A stretch of DNA of 64,000 bases from Xylocopa sonorina. Lineage: Eukaryota > Arthropoda > Insecta > Hymenoptera > Apidae. Shown here piece after piece: positions 27,009 through 38,300 of this stretch. The notes below the pieces were generated by a model. That model made no database searches and was not told where the DNA came from. It saw only the letters and a list, made by a program, of their open reading frames with translations. The DNA lies in assembly GCF_050948175.1 (NCBI RefSeq), contig NW_027490115.1, forward strand, positions 1,488,001-1,552,000. Direction: 5' to 3'. Positions within the stretch are counted from its first letter, which is position 1. Every line of letters starts with the position of its first letter. The position numbers and the translations under genes were made by a program.

Positions 27009-30000
27009 GAGTGCTATGTATACCTCGTATTCACTTCAAATGAATGTAAATGCGACGCTTCCTTGCTAGGAAATAGCGTTTGCAGATGTCTCCGTATTGA
27101 AGCAATAGAGTTCTAATGCTTCTTAAATAGGGATATCGCATCTCATTTCTATGTTTCATGATAATATATAATATTCATTGCGAAGTGTCATGTATACCTT
27201 GTATTCAATTCACAAGAATGTAAATGCGACACTTCCTTGCTAGGAAATAGCTTTTGCAGATGTCTACGTATCGTAGCAATAGAGTTCTAATGCATTACAA
27301 ATCGCGATATCGCATCTCATTTCTATGTTTCATGATAATATGTAATATTCATTGCGAAGTGCCACGTGTACCTCGTATTCACTTCAAAAGAATGTAAATG
27401 CGACACTTCCTTGGTAGGAAATAGCGTTTGCAGATGTCTACGTATCGTAGCAACAGAGTTCTGATGCTTCTTAATACGCGATATCGCTACTTATTCCTAT
27501 GTTTCATGATAAGGTGTAATATTCATTGTGGAGTGTTATGTATACCTCGTATTCACTTCAAAAGAATGTAAATGCGACACTTCCTTGCTATTAAATAGCG
27601 TTTGCAGATGTCTGCGTATCGTAGCAAAAGTTTTCTAATGCTTCTTAAATCGCGTTATCGCATCTCATTCCTATGTTTCGTGATAAGATGTAATATTCAT
27701 TGCGAAGTGTCACGTATACCGCGTATTCACTTCAAAAGAATGTAAATGCGACACTTCCTTGGTAGGAAATAGCGTTTGCAGATGTCTACGTATCGTAGCA
27801 ATAGAGTTCTAGTGCTTCATAGAACGCGATATCGCTACTTATTTCTATGTTTCATGATAAGGTGAAATATTCATTGTGGAGTGTTATGTATACCTCGTAT
27901 TCACTTCAAAAGAATGTAAATGCGACACTTCCTTGCTATTAAATAGCGTTTGCAGATGTCTGCGTATCGTAGCAAAAGTTTTCTAATGCTTCTTAAATCG
28001 CGTTATCGCATTTCATTCCTATGTTTCGTGATAAGATGTAATATTCATTGCGAAGTGTCACGTATACCGCGTATTCACTTCAAAAGAATGTAAATGCGAC
28101 ACTTCCTTGGTAGGAAATAGCGTTTGCAGATGTCTACGTATTGTAGCAATAAAGTTCTAGTGCTTCTTAGAACGCGATATCGCTACTTATTTTTATGTTT
28201 CATGATAAGGTGAAATATTCATTGTGGAGTGTTATGTATACCTCGTATTCACTTCAAAAGAATGTAAATGCGACACTTCCTTGCTATTAAATAGCGTTTG
28301 CAGATGTCTGCGTATCGTAGCAAAGGTTTTCTAATGCTTCTTAAATCGCGTTATCGCATCTCATTCCTATGTTTCGTGATAAGATGTAATATTCATTGCG
28401 AAGTGTCACGTATACCGCGTATTCACTTCAAAAGAATGTAAATGTGACACTTCCTTGGTAGGAAATAGCGTTTGCAGATGTCTACGTATGGTAGCAATAG
28501 AGTTCTAGTGCTTCTTAGAACGCGATATCGCTACTTATTTCTATGTTTCATGATAAGGTGAAATATTCATTGTGGAGTGTTATGTATACCTCGTATTCAC
28601 TTCAAAAGAATGTAAATGCGACACTTCCTTGCTATTAAATAGCGTTTGCAGATGTCTGCGTATCGTAGCAAAAGTTTTCTAATGCTTCTTAAATCGCGTT
28701 ATCGCATCTCATTCCTATGTTTCGTGATAAGATGTAATATTCATTGCGAAGTGCCACGTATACCTCGTATTCACTTCAAAAGAATGTAAATGCGACACTT
28801 CCTTGGTAGGAAATAGCGTTTGCAGATGTCTACGTATCGTAGCAATAGAGTGCTAGTGCTTCTTAGAACGCGATATCGCTACTTATTTCTATGTTTCATG
28901 ATAAGGTGAAATATTCATTGTGGAGTGTTATGTATACCTCGTATTCACTTCAAAAGAATGTAAATGCGACACTTCCTTGCTATTAAATAGCGTTTGCAGA
29001 TGTCTGCGTATCGTAGCAAAAGTTTTCTAATGCTTCTTAAATCGCGTTATCGCATCTCATTCCTATGTTTCGTGATAAGATGTAATATTCATTGCGAAGT
29101 GTCAGGTATACCGCGTATTCACTTCAAAAGAATGTAAATGCGACACTTCCTTGGTAGGAAATAGCGTTTGCAGATGTCTACGTATGGTAGCAATAGAGTT
29201 CTAGTGCTTCGTAAAACGCGATATCGCTACTTATTTCTATGTTTCACGATAAGGTGAAATATTCATTGTGGAGTGTTATGTATACCTCGTATTCACTTCA
29301 AAAGAATGTAAATGCGACACTTCCATGGTAGGAAATAGCGTTTGCAGATGTCTACGTACCATAGCAATAAAGTTCTAATTCTTCTTGGAACGCGATATCG
29401 CTACCTATTTCTATGTTTTATGATAAGGTAAAATATTCATTGTGGAGTGCTATGTATACCTCGTATTCACTTCAAATGAATGTAAATGCGACGCTACCCT
29501 GCTAGGAAATAGCGTTTGCAGATGTCTCCGTATTGAAGCAATAGTGTTCTAATGCTTCTTAAATAGGGATATCGCATCTCATTTCTATGTTTCATGATAA
29601 GATATAATATTCATTGCGAAGTGTCATGTATACCTTGTATTCAATTCACAAGAATGTAAATGCGACAGTTCCTTGCTAGGAAATAGCGTTTGGAGATGTC
29701 CCCGTATCGAAGCAATAGAGATCTAATGCTTCTTAAATAGGGATATCGCATTTCATTTCTATGTTTCATGATAAGATATAATATTCATTGTGCAGTGTTA
29801 TGTATACCTCGTATTCACTTCAAAAGAATGTAAATGCGACTCTTCCTTGCTAGGAAATAGCTTTTGTAGATGTCTACGTATCGTAGCAATAGAGTTCTAA
29901 TGCATTTCAAATCGCGATATCGCATCTCATTTCTATGTTTCATGATAATATGTAATATTCATTGCGAAATGCCACGTATACCTCGTATTCACTTGAAAAG

Positions 30001-30275
30001 AATGTAAATGCGACACTTCCTTGGTAGGAAATAGCGTTTGCAGATGTCTACGTATCGTAGCAACAGAGTTCTAATGCTTCTTAATACGCGATATCGCTAC
30101 TTATTTCTATGTTTCATGATAAGGTGTAATATTCATTGCGAAGTGTTATGTATACCTTGTTTACACCATAAATAAATGTAAATGCGACACTTCCTTGCTA
30201 GGAAATAGCGTTTCCATTTGTTTACTTATCGGAGCAATAGAGTTCTATTGCTTCATTCAACACGATGTCGCATGT

Positions 30276-30915
30276 CATTTCAATGATTCATGTTAAATTG
30301 CAATGTTCTATGCAATATGTTACATTTGTCTCCATCTAGACCTTAGAAGGATGTGAATCCTATACTTACTTGCAACAGAATATCGTTTCCAGATCTCTGC
30401 GTGTCCAAGCAAGACATTTCCAATATTTCAATCAGCGCGATGTCGCATCTCATTTCAACGTTTCAATGCAAAGAATCTGTAATCATATATCCATAACATT
30501 GTGCTTAACTGTTAGAGGTCTTCAATAGAATGTGAACGATATAATTCCATGCAACGTCATGGCGCTCCGTAGTGTCTGTCTGTTAAAGCAATCGAGCTAG
30601 AATTTTCCATGCAATGCGCTCGCGCATCCCATTTCATCGTTTCAAAGTAAGAATGCTGTAATCTCTTATGCATAGCTCTATGCTTATCTGCTTTAAGACT
30701 TCATAAGAATGTAAATTCTACAGCTCCATGCAACATGATTGCCCTTCGTAGTGTCTACATGTCGAGACAATAGAGTACTAATGCATTATACAATGCCATG
30801 ACTCATCTCATTTCAACGTTTCGAATGTAGTAAACTGTAATCTTCTATGAAAAGCATTATAATTATCTGCTTCTACTCTACAATAGAATATGAATTCTAT
30901 AGATCTAAGCAACAG
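30276..30915 (+). repeat. Decayed satellite monomers at the array edge
   Basis: Recognisable monomers continue beyond the uniform array but lose length control. The CATTTCAAYG landmark is at 30,276, 30,451, 30,630 and 30,809, giving spacings of 175, 179 and 179 bp. Conserved islands such as GCGATGTCGCATCTCATTTC and GTAGTGTCT remain while the rest diverges strongly. The last piece fades out near 30,915. Progressive decay outward is what reduced homogenisation at an array edge predicts. Confidence 0.8.
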
Positions 30916-31797
30916 GAGGGCAGGCTCTCCACCATTCTACTGCCTGCCCTGATGCGGGCAAAGGATTCCCAGGGCCACTCAAACCGCGACCAACATCTAT
31001 CTTATACTCTAACCGATTCATCGTTATGCGTTTTCCATTAAGCTTGCCGGGATCAGTGATATTGATTCGCTCAATCTAAATTATTATTTTCTTTTTAAGT
31101 TTCTCGATTTTTTTAGTTTCTCTCACGACTATCGTCTATTTCGTTGTACCTTACCCTTACAGTATGGTATATAATCTGTTGTTTGATATTTCTAGGATTT
31201 CCTCTTAATGAATGCAATGCTTCTACATATTCTCTTTCTCTTTAGTTACATTGTTATTATTTTATGCTTTTCACCCTCCACATTCACTCTCTACACCATC
31301 TCGGAACAGGCGTTATACGATTACTGCAGGATGACGCCCCGGTCTCGTTACACCGAGATCGAGTGTTCTCTCTTGCATCCGTTGATTTATATATGTTATA
31401 TATTGGAGAATATTTCCTCTTATCCTTTGTATTTTTCGAATGAAATTACATTGACAGAAGTACGACCTAGTTCTGCACGCCTATTTGAAACAACATTAAA
31501 TCACCTTGTTAGACAATAATATATTAAATGTGACTTGGACTTTTAAATTTGAATTTATAAACATCTAACAGGTAAATATGTTTTTCTTACTATTCATATC
31601 ATTATACATTCAGTGATTTATTGTGTGCAGTGATTTGATATATTAACTGCTTGATTATATTTTGCAATGAACTTTGCGTACCAAACATTGTTTTTACTCC
31701 TGATGGGAGTGGATAGTTCATCGTTTTATATTCTTATATCGCATTGACTATAAAAGTATATGACATCCTTTTTATGCAGTCATGTATAATTATGTAC
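30916..31797. other. AT-rich non-satellite spacer, no gene recognised
   Basis: Satellite similarity ends here. A small inverted repeat (AGGGCAGGC at 30,917-30,925 and its complement at 30,942-30,950, 16-nt loop) sits directly at the edge. The rest is AT-rich with one short GC-richer patch near 31,300-31,380. The open frames (64 and 103 codons on the plus strand) have no motif I recognise and could be chance. Confidence 0.6.
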
Positions 31798-32719
31798 TGT
31801 GACGGTTTTTCCCGTTACAATCCGTAAGAAAAGGGTATATAGAACCAATAATAACGGGGTATCCAGAAGTTTAGTCCGGGGTTATATCGGGGTACAGAAT
31901 ATCCGCGTGCTTCGGCAACGCGAAGTACAGAGCAATAAATTTCCTATCCAGCAAGTATTTCGAAGCTGCGAGGCTGGGACTTTTTGGGCGCCAGCTACTC
32001 AAGAAGTAGCAAAAACTATTAAACCACGCAACCCGGGGAAACCCGGTGCAAGATAACCCTCGAAATTTCGAAATACTCTTTCGCTCGACTGCTTGTAGCC
32101 GAGTGCGAAAATTAGGGTTGCGGGATACTGAACTCACGGCTTCTTTCTAGATTGCCTCGACGCGGTATTACAAAAGGGTATACGACACGCCGCGAATGAC
32201 CGGGGATCACCACCCGTTATACAATACAAATTACAGTACGCGATATCACAATTGCGGCAGGGAACAAATGGGACGCTTTAGCGTATAAGGACTCACGTTC
32301 TCGTTTCCAACAAGTATGGATCTCGTTCAGTCCGTCTACCTCTCTCTCTCTCTCTCTCTCTCTCCTCCGAATCGCTCCTTATAATCGCTTGCTCGGTTGC
32401 TCGCTAAGTAGTCGCTAAGTCGTTCAGAAGAATAAGAGGCTGTCTTCGTGCTGGCCAGCTCATTATATAGGTTTGCTGGGGGTCTTCGGATCCCCTTAGA
32501 CCCTCCTTAGGGCTAAGGGGTAGGGCCATACGCATCGGTATTGTTCGGGGCATCGATCGGTGGATTTCGGCGATCTTCCCTTATCGCCCCCTCTGGTGTG
32601 TCTAGAGGGGGTCCTCTGGATTATTTGAACTGGCTTTCCACGGCTCACCTGCAATTCCGCTGCGCATCTTGAGTTATCCTCTCCATGGGCTCAGGGGAGG
32701 GGTAGAGGTCCTTCTCACA
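31798..32719. mobile_element. LTR-like segment, copy 1 (~922 bp)
   Basis: This segment is homologous, in the same orientation, to 34,605-35,341. Collinear landmarks are TGTGACGG (31,798), GGGCGCCAGCT (31,986), GGGACGCTT (32,270), GGTATTGTTCG (32,537), GTGGATTTCGGCGAT and CCTTCTCACA (ending 32,719). The ends, TGTGA and TCACA, are 5-bp inverted and give the TG...CA border of long terminal repeats. Calling it a retroelement LTR is inference: no gag, pol or integrase is visible. It is longer than copy 2 mainly through extra sequence around 32,300-32,480 with a (TC)12 run. No matching target duplication was seen. The right end is uncertain, since weak similarity continues a few bases. Confidence 0.5.
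32341..32364. repeat. (TC)12 microsatellite
   Basis: Twelve uninterrupted TC dinucleotides lie inside LTR-like copy 1. Copy 2 has no counterpart here, so the run arose or expanded after the copies diverged. Confidence 0.95.
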
Positions 32720-33155
32720 CCCGAGAACCATCCTGTTTGTCTCCATGGATTATGGCAACGGTCTTATCGTTGCAGAGCTCTGGATCGTATCCTTCGGGCT
32801 TCAGGGTCTCTTCTTGCTCACTTCCCGACTCCTCCACCGTCGAGCCCGTCACGCTACCTCGGGGCACAGCCCTTCCACGAACCTGCGGTCTTATTATCCG
32901 CCGAAGAGGCGTCTTATGGGTCGCAATGGTCCGTGTCGCGCTTCTCGCATGGGTGGTGATCTGCGAGCTAGTCTAACCGAAGCAGGGGGAGGTGAGCGAG
33001 CCTATAGTAAATATAGTCATCTGTCGACATCGTGAACATTGTTTTTTGGCAAAATTCCAGAAAAACAAATATACTATAAGTAAAATAATAAACATCATAA
33101 TATTAAACTTAACTCTGTTCATCGTTGCCTTGTTGGACACATCCATAACAATATA
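32720..33155. other. GC-richer spacer without a recognised gene
   Basis: The sequence from 32,720 to about 33,030 is GC-richer and open in several overlapping plus-strand frames (79-96 codons). That is typical of base composition, not coding; no motif is recognised. It could be further internal sequence of the LTR-like element, or another element. AT-rich sequence follows. Confidence 0.5.
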
Positions 33156-33540
33156 CAGGGTGGGGCAGTAATAATTAGCACCTCAGATATCCACGAAACT
33201 ATAAGTTTCATAGAAGTTTTTGCTAATATAAAATTGCATAGTACAAAGGGGCCATCCGTTGATGAAAATAGTTTTTTTGTAAGTGGAGTTATGTTGGACA
33301 TATGAAGGTTACCTTCATTTTTTAAAATGAATTGGTATGTCCATTCTTCCTTAATACGATAGAGCATTTTAAAGCAAGTTTAACGATCTGTAACATAAAG
33401 GCATTGAAGGTTACAAAAAGTAAAGAGAGGCGATAATACTCACGGTTTTGATAGTAAATGAAACATACGTATTGTAAACAGTGGTGGAAGGCGTAATACT
33501 TACCGTTTACTTCACTGTGAATAAACACTTTTCGAAGGGC
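33156..33540 (-). mobile_element. Possible transposon relic beginning CAGGGTGGGGCAG
   Basis: The motif ACAGGGTGGGGCAG at about 33,155 resembles the ACAGGGTG-type ends common on insect DNA transposons; this is a general resemblance, not a family assignment. An 82-codon minus-strand frame (33,119-33,367) overlaps it but has no known domain to my eye. The region holds two adjoining dyads, GAAGGTTACCTTC (33,304-33,316) and TTCATTTTTTAAAATGAA (33,314-33,331). No matching inverted terminus was found on the other side, so limits are approximate. Confidence 0.25.
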
Positions 33541-34400
33541 ATTTCAATAGTTTGCAGCATAAGTTAAACATGATAAGATTAGTATTGAAAAATCGGTTCG
33601 AATACGTTTGGTTAGGCTGTTCTTTGTGTCGTTCATTTTATAAATACTGAGCTGCGGATTCCTGAGGACAGCTCACAAAATTGTTGAACTATGGAAGATT
33701 ATCATTGTGAATTTGAATCAAAAGGTAATTAAATTCCATTAGATTGTAAACAGATCTCAATGTTTCATTTTAGATAGTAAGATTAAATACTCTTTACAAA
33801 ACTACAAGAATGGATACATACCTTTCTGTTATTATTACTTCATAAAGAATTATAATTGCAATTATATAGTTCATTACGATATAAAATATTTCTCAGAAAA
33901 TTCTAAATATTAAATAAAACAATCAAGTGAAACATTTTTAATAATTACGAATATGAAAAATACTTGAACATTCCAATAGAAAGATGTCTAAACAGGAGCT
34001 AGAAAAGTCAAACATTCAGTTTCAATTCCAGAATTCATCTATAAGAGGTAAAATGTTTCGAAAGCTTTAATTACAGTCTTTAATGCAAGCAGTTGGGCAG
34101 TATTTCAATTTTTAAGAAAATTGATGAAAGTCAACCATTTTGAAGTGGTCAGAATCTTTGTCGTTTGAGCAATAAGTGAATAACAAATAACTGCATAAAT
34201 TCCAGGCTTAAAAACTTATGGATTAAATCCTATGCAGACTCGTTTATGAGCGAGTTACTAAATAATAATCCACACTAAGTAATCATTTTAAAACTTAAAC
34301 GATTACATCTCGTGAACTTTCAAAGATATCAGAAGTGTGAAAAATATGTGGTTTATCAAAAACTCTTCTAAAAGAACGGACGAAGCCAATAGAAATCTTT
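33541..34400. other. AT-rich spacer with nothing recognisable
   Basis: Strongly AT-rich sequence with frequent stops in all frames. I see no gene, RNA gene, repeat or element boundary. Confidence 0.6.
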
Positions 34401-34560
34401 GATGAAGTAAGCAAGTTCTAAAGTTCTAAGCAACGCGATGGCCCTTATCTGCCTATGTTTCATAGCAAGTAAGTTCTGAATTTCTATGAAATCCGATGGA
34501 ATTCCTCACTACTAACGTTTCAAAGTAAGTTCTCAAATTCTCAGTTCTACGTTTAAAACT
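34400..34560 (+). repeat. Possible degraded satellite fragment (two ~58-60-bp units)
   Basis: Two similar units carry TCTAAGCAACGCGATGG...TATGTTTCATAGCAAGTAAGTTCT and TCTATGAAATCCGATGG...AACGTTTCAAAGTAAGTTCT (GATGG at 34,437 and 34,495). They resemble the CGCGATATCGCATCTCATTT-CTATGTTTCATGGTAAG part of the satellite in forward sense. Length and divergence make this uncertain. Confidence 0.35.
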
Positions 34561-34604
34561 ATGTGTGTTCTATATATCTATGTAAAGTAATGGTTCCTAT
34601 TAGT

Positions 34605-35341
34605 TGTGACGGAAACCTATATATAGTAAGTCAGGGAAGCTCGAAGGGGTTAATTATCTAAATGCTTTAAAGTGTAAAACGTACTTTAATCTAAAGCGAT
34701 CTATCGTTCCAAGGTATCCGCTCACGTACAACTTTTCTTGGGCGCCAGCTGCTCAGAAAGTAGCAAAGGGAGAGACTACACGACCCCGGGAACTCTGGGG
34801 CGGAACAACCCTTGAAACTTCGAAATGCTCCTCCTCTCGACTATGACTAGCCAAGTACACACACTCAGATCGCGAGATACTGAAGTCACGGCATGTTTAT
34901 TTATGGTCTCGACGTGGGTTTAACTAACAAGGGTTACGGGAAACTACGCAACACGTCGCGAATTACCGGGTATCATAACTCGCTTCACGATATAAGATAC
35001 AATATACAATATGCGACACAAGAAATGGGACGCTTAAGCGAATAAGCTCTCACGTTCTCTTCTTCAGGTTCCTTGAATTCGCTGGTGGTCCTCGGGTCTC
35101 CTGCATCCTCCTCGGGGCTCCTTGGTGGAGTGGGCTGTAGGCTTCGGTATTGTTCGAGTCCATCGATCAGTGGATTTCGGCGATTTCCTCTTCTCGCCCC
35201 CTTGGGTGTCCCTGAGGGGATCCTCCTGATCATTAAAATTGCGTAGCGCCTCGCGCGCCGCGCTCCCATGGCCCACCTGCAGGGTCGCTGGACTTTTGAC
35301 TTCTCTTTAGGGGGTTAAGAATGGTTGAGGACCTTCTCACA
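34605..35341. mobile_element. LTR-like segment, copy 2 (~737 bp)
   Basis: This is the partner of the segment at 31,798, in direct orientation and about 2.8 kb away. It begins TGTGACGG (34,605), passes GGGCGCCAGCT (34,740), GGGACGCTT (35,027), GGTATTGTTCG (35,146) and ends CCTTCTCACA (35,341). Spacings between middle landmarks match copy 1 closely (287 against 284 bp, 186 against 173 bp). The copies are visibly diverged, so they are either an old LTR pair whose 1.9-kb interior has lost its genes, or two independent solo LTRs. Reverse-orientation satellite starts immediately after it. Confidence 0.5.
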
Positions 35342-35344
35342 TCC

Positions 35345-38300
35345 CAGAGCATTATAAAGCACAAAAGCACAAGCATAATGCGATGCATAGAGCTTTACAA
35401 CCTTCTAACTTACTTTGAACTGTTTATATGAAATGCAATATTGAGGTGCATGAAGCATGACAAATTAAATGCTTCGGCACCTGGACATCTAGAAACGCCA
35501 TCCCCGGGCAGGAAAGTATAGGGTTCACACTCAATTCATATGCAGAAGCAGATAAACATAACGCGATGCTATGAATATTACATCTTATCATGAAATATAG
35601 AAGTAAGATGCGCAGCCGCGTTCTACGAAGCATTAGAACTCCATTGCTTCGATACGTAGACATCTGGAAACGCTATTTCCTTGTGACGAAGAGTGGCACT
35701 TACATTCTTTCGGGGCGTAGACGAGTGGTACATAACACTTCGCAATGAATATGATATCTTATAATGAAACATAGAAATGAGATGCGATATCGCGTTTAAA
35801 GAAGCATTAGAAGTCCATTGCTTCGAGACGAAGACATCTGGAAACGCTATTTCCTAGCAAGTAAGTGGGGCATTTACATTCTTTTGAAGTGTAGACGAGG
35901 TATACATAATACCTCGCAATGAATATTTTATCTTATCATGAGAAACAGTACTGAGATGCGATATCGCGTTTTAGGATGCACTACTACTCTATTTCCGTGA
36001 AACGTAGACTTCTGAAAACGCATTTCGCTGCAAGGAACTGCGGCATATACATTCCTTTGAAATGTAGACGGGGTATACATAACACTTCGCAATGAATGTT
36101 ACATCTTATCATGAAACATAGAACTGAAATGCGATATCGCGTTTAATGAAGCATTAGAAGTCCACTGCTTCGATACGTAGACATCTGGAAACGCTATTTC
36201 CTAGCAGGGATGTGTCGCATTTACATTCTTTTGAAGTGTAGACGAGATATACATAACACTACGCAATGAATATTACATCTTACCATGAAAAAATAGAAAT
36301 GAGGTGCGATATCGCGTTTCAAGGAGCATTAGAACTCTATTGCTTCGATACGTTGAGATCTGGAAACGCTTTTTCCTAGAATGTAAGTGTGGCATTTACA
36401 TTCTTTTGAAGTGTAAACGAGATATACATAAAACTTCGCAACGAATACTCTATTATCATGAATCATAGAAAAGTGAAGCCATGTCGCGTTCAAAAAAGCA
36501 CTAGAACTCTTCTGCTTCGATACGTAGACACCTGCAAACGATATTTCCTAGCAAGGTAGTGTGGAATTTACATTCTTCTGAAGTGTAAACGAGGTATACA
36601 TAACACTTCGCAATGAATATTATATCTTATCCTGAGACATAAGTGAGATGCGATATCGCATTTTAAGAAGCATTAGTACTCTATTGCACCGATGCGTAGA
36701 CATCTGGAAACGCTACTTCCTAGCAAGGACGTAGGCATTTACATTCTTTTGAAGTGTGAACGAGATATACATAACACTTCATCAAGAATATTTTATCTTA
36801 TCATGAAACACAGAATCGAGATGCGATATCGCGTTTTCAGAAGCATCAGACCTCTATAGCTACGATACCTAGACATCCGGGAACGCTAATTCCCAGCAAG
36901 CAAGTGTGGCATTTACATTCTATTGAAGTGCAGACGAGGTACACATAACACTTCGCAATGAATATTTCATCCTATCATGAAACACAGAAATGAGATGCGA
37001 TATCGCGTTTTAAGAAGCAATAGAACTCCATTGCTTCGATACGTGGACAACAGGAAACGCATTTCCCAGGAAGGAAGTGTCGCATTTACATTCTTTTGAA
37101 GTGAATACAAGGTATACATGACACTTCGCAATCAATATTATATCTTATCATGAAACATAGAAATGTGATGCGATATCGCGTTTTAAGAAGAATTAGGACC
37201 CTATTGCCCCGATGCGGAGACATCTGCAACCGCTATTTCCTAGCAAGGAAATGTCGCATTTACATTCATTTTAAGTGTATGGGAGGCATACATGACACTT
37301 CGCAATGAATGTTATATATTATCAGGAAGCATAGAAATGAGATGCGATATCGCGTTTTAAGAAACATTAGAACTCCATTGCTACGGTACGTAGAAATCTG
37401 TAAACGCTACTTCCCAGCATGGAAGTAGTGCAAGTGCATTCTTTTGAAGTGAATACGAGGTATACATGTCACTTCGCAATGAATATTATATCTTATCATG
37501 AAACATAGAAGTGAGATGCGACATCTCGTTTTAGGAAGCACTAGAAACCTATTGTTTTGATACGTAGACATCTGGATACGCTATTTCCTAGCAAGGATGT
37601 GTCGTATTTACATTCTATTGAAGGGAATACGAGGTATACATGAAACTTCGCATCGAATATTATATCTTATCATGAAACATAGAAATGAGATGCGATATCG
37701 CGTTTTAAGAAGCATTAGAACTCTATTGCTACGATACGTAGACATCTGCAAACGCTACTGCCTAGCAAGGAAATGTCGCATTTCCATTCATTTGAAGTGT
37801 TTGTGAGGTATACATGACACTTCGCAATGAACATTATATCTTATCATGAAACATAAATGTGAGATGCGATTTCGCGTTTTAAGAAGCATTAGAGCCTTAT
37901 TGCCTCGATGCGGAGACATCTGCAAACGCTATCTCCAAGCATGGAAGTGTCGAATCTACATTCTTTTGAAGTGAATACGAGGTAAACATGACACTTCGCA
38001 CTGAATATTATATCTTGTCATGAAATATGGAAGTGAGGTGCGACATCTCGTTTTAACAAGCATTAAAACTCTATTGTGTCGATAAGTAGATATCTGGAAA
38101 CGCTATTTCCTAGCATGGAAGTGTCGCATTAAATTCTTTTGAAGAGAATACGAGGTATACATGATACTAAGCAATGAATATTATATCTTATCATGAAACA
38201 TAGAAATGAGATGCGATATCCCGTTTTAGTAAGCATTAGAACTCTATTGCTTCGATATGTAGAGATCTGCAAACGCTATTTCCTAGCATGGAAGTGTCGC

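Larger units (their letters stand above)
19590..30275 (+). repeat. Left satellite array, subfamily B (174-bp monomer; 348-bp dimer)
   Basis: Type B monomers differ from A by GATAAGATGTAATATTCATT before the GAAGTG motif and by CGTATTCACTTCAAAAGAATG after it. Phase with the A array is unbroken: the landmark at 29,929 is exactly 172 x 174 from base 1. Much of the block alternates B1, for example 22,657-22,830 (GCGAAGTG, CTACGTATCGTAG, GCGATATCGC), with B2, for example 22,831-23,004 (GTGGAGTG, CTATTAAATAGCG, CTGCGTATCGTAG, GCGTTATCGC). The dimers are nested in larger units of 15 to 21 monomers. The first and last B monomers share a rare variant (GAGATGTCCCCGTATCGAAG at about 19,601 and 29,693). 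Confidence 0.96.

Noticed and set aside
1..30276. Identity with the ~176-bp AluI satellite of honeybee
   Set aside because: Only the unit length is similar. I cannot compare sequences here, so no assignment is made; a direct alignment would settle it.
31984..31995. Primer binding site (minus-strand TGGCGCCCA) inside LTR-like copy 1
   Set aside because: The motif resembles a tRNA-Lys-type site, but it lies within the segment shared by both copies and between TG and CA borders, not just outside an LTR.
32669..33035. Overlapping plus-strand frames of 79-96 codons as genes
   Set aside because: Three overlapping frames are open at once in GC-rich sequence, with no domain or similarity between them that suggests coding.
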